This document shows positions 33,719-36,757 of a DNA stretch of 36,757 bases, one piece after another. How positions within the stretch are numbered: the first letter of the stretch is position 1; each line of letters opens with the position of its first letter. Source of the stretch: a virus; the IMG/VR virus record IMGVR_UViG_3300046535_000597, positions 1 to 36,757 of that record. One strand, given 5' to 3'. Below the pieces are notes generated by a model. The model ran no database searches, was not told the DNA's origin, and worked only from the letters and a program-made list of their open reading frames with translations. A program made the position numbers and the translations under genes.

Positions 33719-33792
33719 GTCTTTGCTCTCACCAGAACGATGAGCACACAGGCGATGATGACCCCGATCAGAATGTATGCCCAGACGTTCAC
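33715..33792 (-). CDS. 25-aa membrane peptide in the glycan module
   Basis: A GTG at 33792 overlaps the upstream TGA, and the stop at 33715 overlaps the next ATG, filling the space between two genes exactly. The product (MNVWAYILIGVIIACVLIVL, then VRAKT) is one hydrophobic span with a basic end. Such a peptide could tether the glycosyltransferases to the membrane, where lipid-linked sugars are found. That idea is inference. Confidence 0.45.
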   Translation of the reverse strand: MNVWAYILIGVIIACVLIVLVRAKT

Positions 33793-33890
33793 TTGGTCGG
33801 CGGCTTCTTCGGTGGCTTCCCCTTCGACACATGCACGAGTAGCTGGTCGGGGACAGCGTTGTTCGCGGTTCCTGAGATGCTAAGAGGCAT
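33789..33890 (-). CDS. 33-aa peptide in the glycan module
   Basis: An ATG at 33890 overlaps the upstream TGA. The product begins MPLSISGTANNAVPDQLLVH and ends with a basic, Pro-rich KGKPPKKPPTK tail. It has no membrane span or cysteines. A longer in-frame start at 33986 exists but overlaps the zinc-ribbon gene. It is probably a real small gene because both ends overlap neighbours, but function is unknown. Confidence 0.4.
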   Translation of the reverse strand: MPLSISGTANNAVPDQLLVHVSKGKPPKKPPTK

Positions 33891-34069
33891 CAGGCTTCCG
33901 CCTTCCCCTTGAATGGGCGCAAGATGCGGCCAGCTTCGATGTCGCGTCTTCTGCGGCGGCGGGACTCCTTCAACCTCTTGTGGCAACGGTCAGAGCAAGT
34001 GACTTGCGTCATCGCTACGGGTTGATACAGGTCGCCACAATGCGAGCAGGTTCTTGGGATAATCGCCAT
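33890..34069 (-). CDS. 59-aa zinc-ribbon protein
   Basis: The ATG at 34069 overlaps the stop of the large glycosyltransferase gene (ATGA), and the stop overlaps the next ATG. The product has RTCSHCGDLY and VTCSDRCHKR, a clear four-Cys zinc ribbon. A long basic stretch (RLKESRRRRRRD) follows. Such proteins usually bind nucleic acid. Its presence inside the glycan module is odd and may reflect simple co-transfer. Confidence 0.6.
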   Translation of the reverse strand: MAIIPRTCSHCGDLYQPVAMTQVTCSDRCHKRLKESRRRRRRDIEAGRILRPFKGKAEA

Positions 34070-35304
34070 CAGGCTTTCATCTTTTCTTTAGCCCGACGCA
34101 TAGCCCGGTTGGGTCCGATCGGCTTCACCTCGCGCGGAGCATGAATCCGCTCGAGCGCCGGCACCCAATAGTCGGTCATCACTTTCTCGACGTCGTACTG
34201 GAGTGAGAACTCTCTGGCCTCCGCGCGCAACGTCTCATCGCCGCGCGTCACATAGGCGGTCTCAAGCGCAGCAACGATCCCGTCGACATCCGGCTTCATC
34301 CAGAACGACTCGGCCATCGGATGATCCCACGGGACACCGCCAACCTTCCAACCCGCACCCACCAGTTCCGGCATCGAAGTCCAGTCCGTCACAATCACCG
34401 GAGTCCCACAAGCCTGCGCCTCCACGATCGGGATACCGAACCCCTCGCCATAGGAGGGGTTGAGGAGCACGTCGAACGAGTTGTAAAGGCCGGACAGGGC
34501 GCCGGGAGGGAAGACGTGCTCGAGGTTCACCTGTTCCGTGAACCTGACCTGTTCGTCGTTCACCTCGAACCGTTCCAGCATCCGGTACAGGTTCAGGCCG
34601 TTACGGAAGCCGCTCATCTCACAGTGGAGATAGAGGATCGCCTCCGGGTGCGACTGCTGGAAGATCGAGAACGCGAGGAACGCCTCACTGAATCCCTTGC
34701 GTGCCGGCGACTGGCCCTGGTTGTTCGCGACCATCCCAACGACGAAGGCGTCCTCCGGAAAGTTGAGGAGCTTCCGCATCTCACCGCGGTCACGCGGCAC
34801 GAACATCTCCGTGTCGACGCCATGTGGAACGTAGAGCGGGTCGAGTCCTGCGTCTCGTAGCGCAGTCTCACCAAACCGTGACATGGCGATCGGGACTGCA
34901 CCCGTCTCTTTGAGGAAGTTCACGACCGCCGGAACAGCAGGGTTGTGATCGACCGGGCACCAGCACGCGAGACGGCCCTGCTGGTCGATGGCCCGGAACG
35001 TCTCAGGATCGAGCGGCCATACGTCGAACAGGGTGATCATCGTGCAAGGCTGGCCCTGGCCGTGATGCATGGCCCACTGGTAGGCGGTGCGGTTCCAGTC
35101 CTCGCCGGCGTAGATGTGGATGCCGCCGCCCCATTTGATCGGGCCGCCGTTCAACCCGAAGCCGCTTGAGATGGCGAGGTCGATGTTGTCGAGGGCGGCG
35201 ATCCGTGGCGCGAACAGGGCGGTCTGCTGGCCGTATCCGGTTGGCACCCACGGGCAGACGCTATGCCAAAGGATCTTCCTTGGTGTCCCGTTGGTGTCGC
35301 TCAT
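34069..35304 (-). CDS. GT4-family (GT-B fold) glycosyltransferase
   Basis: This 411-aa protein is a retaining GT-B glycosyltransferase. It begins with ILWHSVCPWVPTGYGQQTAL (acceptor-side N-terminal domain) and has YVPHGVDTEMF. In the C-terminal domain, GEGFGIPIVEAQACGTPVI gives the E-x7-E pair at about Glu287 and Glu295 that binds the nucleotide-sugar. The last ~20 residues are basic (RAMRRAKEKMKA) and may contact membrane or DNA. It is the first gene of the glycan module and overlaps the 72-aa gene after the capsid. Confidence 0.88.
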   Translation of the reverse strand: MSDTNGTPRKILWHSVCPWVPTGYGQQTALFAPRIAALDNIDLAISSGFGLNGGPIKWGGGIHIYAGEDWNRTAYQWAMHHGQGQPCTMITLFDVWPLDPETFRAIDQQGRLACWCPVDHNPAVPAVVNFLKETGAVPIAMSRFGETALRDAGLDPLYVPHGVDTEMFVPRDRGEMRKLLNFPEDAFVVGMVANNQGQSPARKGFSEAFLAFSIFQQSHPEAILYLHCEMSGFRNGLNLYRMLERFEVNDEQVRFTEQVNLEHVFPPGALSGLYNSFDVLLNPSYGEGFGIPIVEAQACGTPVIVTDWTSMPELVGAGWKVGGVPWDHPMAESFWMKPDVDGIVAALETAYVTRGDETLRAEAREFSLQYDVEKVMTDYWVPALERIHAPREVKPIGPNRAMRRAKEKMKA

Positions 35305-35519
35305 TCGTAGTTCTGTGACTGGTCGACGTCCTCGAGCTCGTCGAAGTAGTCGGGTGCATGGTCGATGATCTTGTCGCCCTCGTAGGCGCGAGTGCGGCCC
35401 TCATGGAACGCTTTGCTGATCCCTGATCCGTCGGTGGTGACGCGACCGTTGTCGTCCAGGTTCACAACGAACGACTGGTTAGCGATGTACACCTTTCCTG
35501 TCTTCCTGGGTCTTGGCAT
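35301..35519 (-). CDS. 72-aa protein following the capsid gene
   Basis: This 72-aa protein begins MPRPRKTGKVYIANQSFVVN and contains HEGRTRAYEGDKIIDHAPDY, with an acidic C-terminus (FDELEDVDQSQNYE). It has a good AAGGAG ribosome site and lies after a large hairpin that follows the capsid stop. Small proteins with this kind of sequence are often encoded beside phage capsid genes. They are sometimes called head decoration or head-fibre proteins, but no function is proven. Confidence 0.6.
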   Translation of the reverse strand: MPRPRKTGKVYIANQSFVVNLDDNGRVTTDGSGISKAFHEGRTRAYEGDKIIDHAPDYFDELEDVDQSQNYE

Positions 35520-35545
35520 TCTGGTTTCTCCTTATCCCGGTGGGT

Positions 35546-35578
35546 TGCGGGCTGGCCCCGGGACCGGACCAGCCCGCA
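35546..35578. repeat. Perfect 10-bp hairpin after the capsid gene
   Basis: TGCGGGCTGG and CCAGCCCGCA form a perfect 10-bp stem with a 13-base loop, starting 17 bases after the capsid stop codon. It has no following T-run on the minus strand, so it is not a strong terminator. It could stabilise the upstream capsid mRNA or partly attenuate transcription into the glycan genes. Confidence 0.65.
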
Positions 35579-35594
35579 CGATCCGCTGTCGTTT

Positions 35595-36757
35595 CTAGAG
35601 CACGACCAGCGACTGGAAGGCGGAGTTCGCGCTCACCAGGGGTGAGAGAACCTGCGAGCTCGTCCGCCAATACATGAACAGTCCACGCTGCCCGGTCGGG
35701 TAGCGGTTGATGCTGCCGAACAGGTGCGGGATGAACTCGATGTTCATTCCGACACGATCGACGATGGCGAAGTAGTTGAAGTCGCCCATGATCAGGATCG
35801 TCGAGTTCGACGACGTCGTCGTCGAGGCCATGTCCGACCACTCGTAGGCCGGATAACCGATCAGCTCCGGCGGCAAGTCGCCCTGCAACTGGACCCAGAT
35901 GTTCACGCCGTTGCTTGCGAACTGGCGCACCTTCTGGAACGTGGCCCTGTTGCCGACGATGCTGGCGTTCGGCCTGTACCTCGGCGAGAGTGCCCCGTCG
36001 AGCGAGAACAGGTCGGCGACAGCGAAGGTCGCGGTGGTGGCCGTCTTCGTGATTGCCGTGGCACCGCCGGCGGCGATCAGGCCCTGCGGCTCGTGTGATG
36101 CGTGACCGAGTCCCTTGAGGAACTTGGCGGACTCCAGTGTGTTCTTCGCGTCGGCGAAAACCATCGCCATGTCCTGCTGGATTCCGGCCCAGTCCTCCGC
36201 GATCTCGATCGACATCGGCACGAACGCCATCGCCTTCTCGATGTTCACGGTCGGCTGCGCGAGGACCGGTGCGTCGTCTCCGGCCTCCTGCGCCTCCGCG
36301 GTGAACATGGCGGTGGCTCCTGCCGTGTTGATGAACTCGACGGTATTGACGTTCGTCGTCCTTGTCCGGGCAAGGCCACGGATCGGGTTGACGACACCGG
36401 CGTTGGTGAGAAGCAGCGTCGTGTCGAGCTCGACGGGGACGGCGAAGCCGCCAGCCGTCGTCACGAGTGACGCGGTGCGCTGCATCTCCTGTCCGACGAC
36501 CATGCCCTGCGTGCGGACATACGTCTCGAACTCCTTGCTGTACCGCTTCGAGCTGGTCGTGATGAACCGGAGAGCGACCTCCTGGTCCATATTGACGAGC
36601 CTCTCCGCGTCGGCCTGTGCGTCCTCGCGGTTGATGCCGGGGACGGCGTGCCGATACCGCTCGTCGATGATCTTGAGAGCACCGTCACGGTAGCCCTGCT
36701 CGAGATCGTCGAGCGAGTTGGTGCGGTTGCGGTACTCCTCGAGTGCGGTCGGGTCGT
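35595..36757 (-). CDS. Major capsid protein, HK97 fold (C-terminal part; gene begins at 385 across the join)
   Basis: This is the body of the 477-aa capsid gene, which starts at 385 and crosses the circular join. HK97-fold features seen here are LVTTAGGFAVPVEL at the start of the mature domain and an FVPMSIEIAEDW E-loop/P-domain region. HEPQGLI and the long GDFNYFAIVDRVGMNIEFIP segment follow, leading into RYPTGQRGLFMYWRT near the C-terminus. It forms the icosahedral shell after the protease removes the N-terminal delta domain. It is read together with the feature at 1-385. Confidence 0.93.
   Translation of the reverse strand, partial: DPTALEEYRNRTNSLDDLEQGYRDGALKIIDERYRHAVPGINREDAQADAERLVNMDQEVALRFITTSSKRYSKEFETYVRTQGMVVGQEMQRTASLVTTAGGFAVPVELDTTLLLTNAGVVNPIRGLARTRTTNVNTVEFINTAGATAMFTAEAQEAGDDAPVLAQPTVNIEKAMAFVPMSIEIAEDWAGIQQDMAMVFADAKNTLESAKFLKGLGHASHEPQGLIAAGGATAITKTATTATFAVADLFSLDGALSPRYRPNASIVGNRATFQKVRQFASNGVNIWVQLQGDLPPELIGYPAYEWSDMASTTTSSNSTILIMGDFNYFAIVDRVGMNIEFIPHLFGSINRYPTGQRGLFMYWRTSSQVLSPLVSANSAFQSLVVL
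36644..36757. repeat. Terminal 114-bp copy of the window start
   Basis: Bases 36644-36757 are identical to 1-114. The capsid reading frame is uninterrupted across the overlap. This is the expected outcome of assembling a circular or terminally redundant phage genome and cutting it at an arbitrary point inside a gene. The unique length is 36,643 bp. It is not evidence for a natural short terminal repeat, because the overlap falls in the middle of a capsid gene. Confidence 0.95.

Noticed and set aside
36644-36757. Natural short direct terminal repeat of the virion DNA
   Set aside because: The repeat lies inside the capsid coding sequence and joins it perfectly, which is what an arbitrary cut of a circular assembly gives.

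Overview
This window is an essentially complete, circularly assembled genome of a tailed, siphovirus-like bacteriophage. The first 114 bases (1-114) are repeated exactly at the end (36644-36757). The unique genome is therefore 36,643 bp, and the major capsid gene runs across the join. Every gene I can support is on the minus strand, so transcription runs from high to low coordinates. The sequence is GC-rich, uses many GTG and TTG starts, and packs genes with 4-base stop/start overlaps. A PGRP/Amidase_2 endolysin, an Rpf-like transglycosylase, a leaderless early promoter with a TANNNT -10 element, and tail and neck proteins of actinophage type suggest an actinobacterial host. That host call is inference.

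Late region, in transcription order from about 9160 down through 1 and around the join to 21022: HNH endonuclease, large terminase, a 35-aa protein and the portal. Eight head-appendage or fibre-like genes follow (4911-1337), ending at an intrinsic terminator (1294-1315). Next come the prohead protease, the HK97-fold capsid protein, and a ten-gene glycan module (35304-30058). That module holds one GT4, three GT2-type glycosyltransferases (one with two catalytic domains), an FkbM methyltransferase, a NodB-like deacetylase and four small proteins. After it come the head-tail connector, tail terminator, tail tube, gp10-like protein, tail chaperones with a -1 frameshift, tape measure, two tail-tip/fibre proteins and a lysis cassette with amidase.

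Early region (20952 down to 9713): a leaderless RHH regulator starts a long, translationally coupled operon. It encodes a possible ssDNA-annealing protein, a cytosine-methyltransferase-like protein, an Rpf-like muralytic protein, an amino-methyltransferase, an Hjc-type resolvase, a RepA-like ATPase and an HTH protein. It also contains an unusual number of tiny zinc-ribbon and single-span membrane proteins. No integrase, DNA polymerase or recognisable immunity repressor was found, so the phage is probably virulent and uses the host replisome.

Two non-coding regions stand out. One at 11049-11385 carries three 20-bp iterons and a promoter. The other at 8838-9712 carries ten GGGAAGT repeats in helical phase, a long hairpin, a candidate late promoter, a GC-rich stretch with a 22-bp direct repeat, and the early-operon terminator. 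These are the best candidates for origin and packaging or late control. The most unusual coding feature is the glycan synthesis and modification module placed between the capsid gene and the neck genes.
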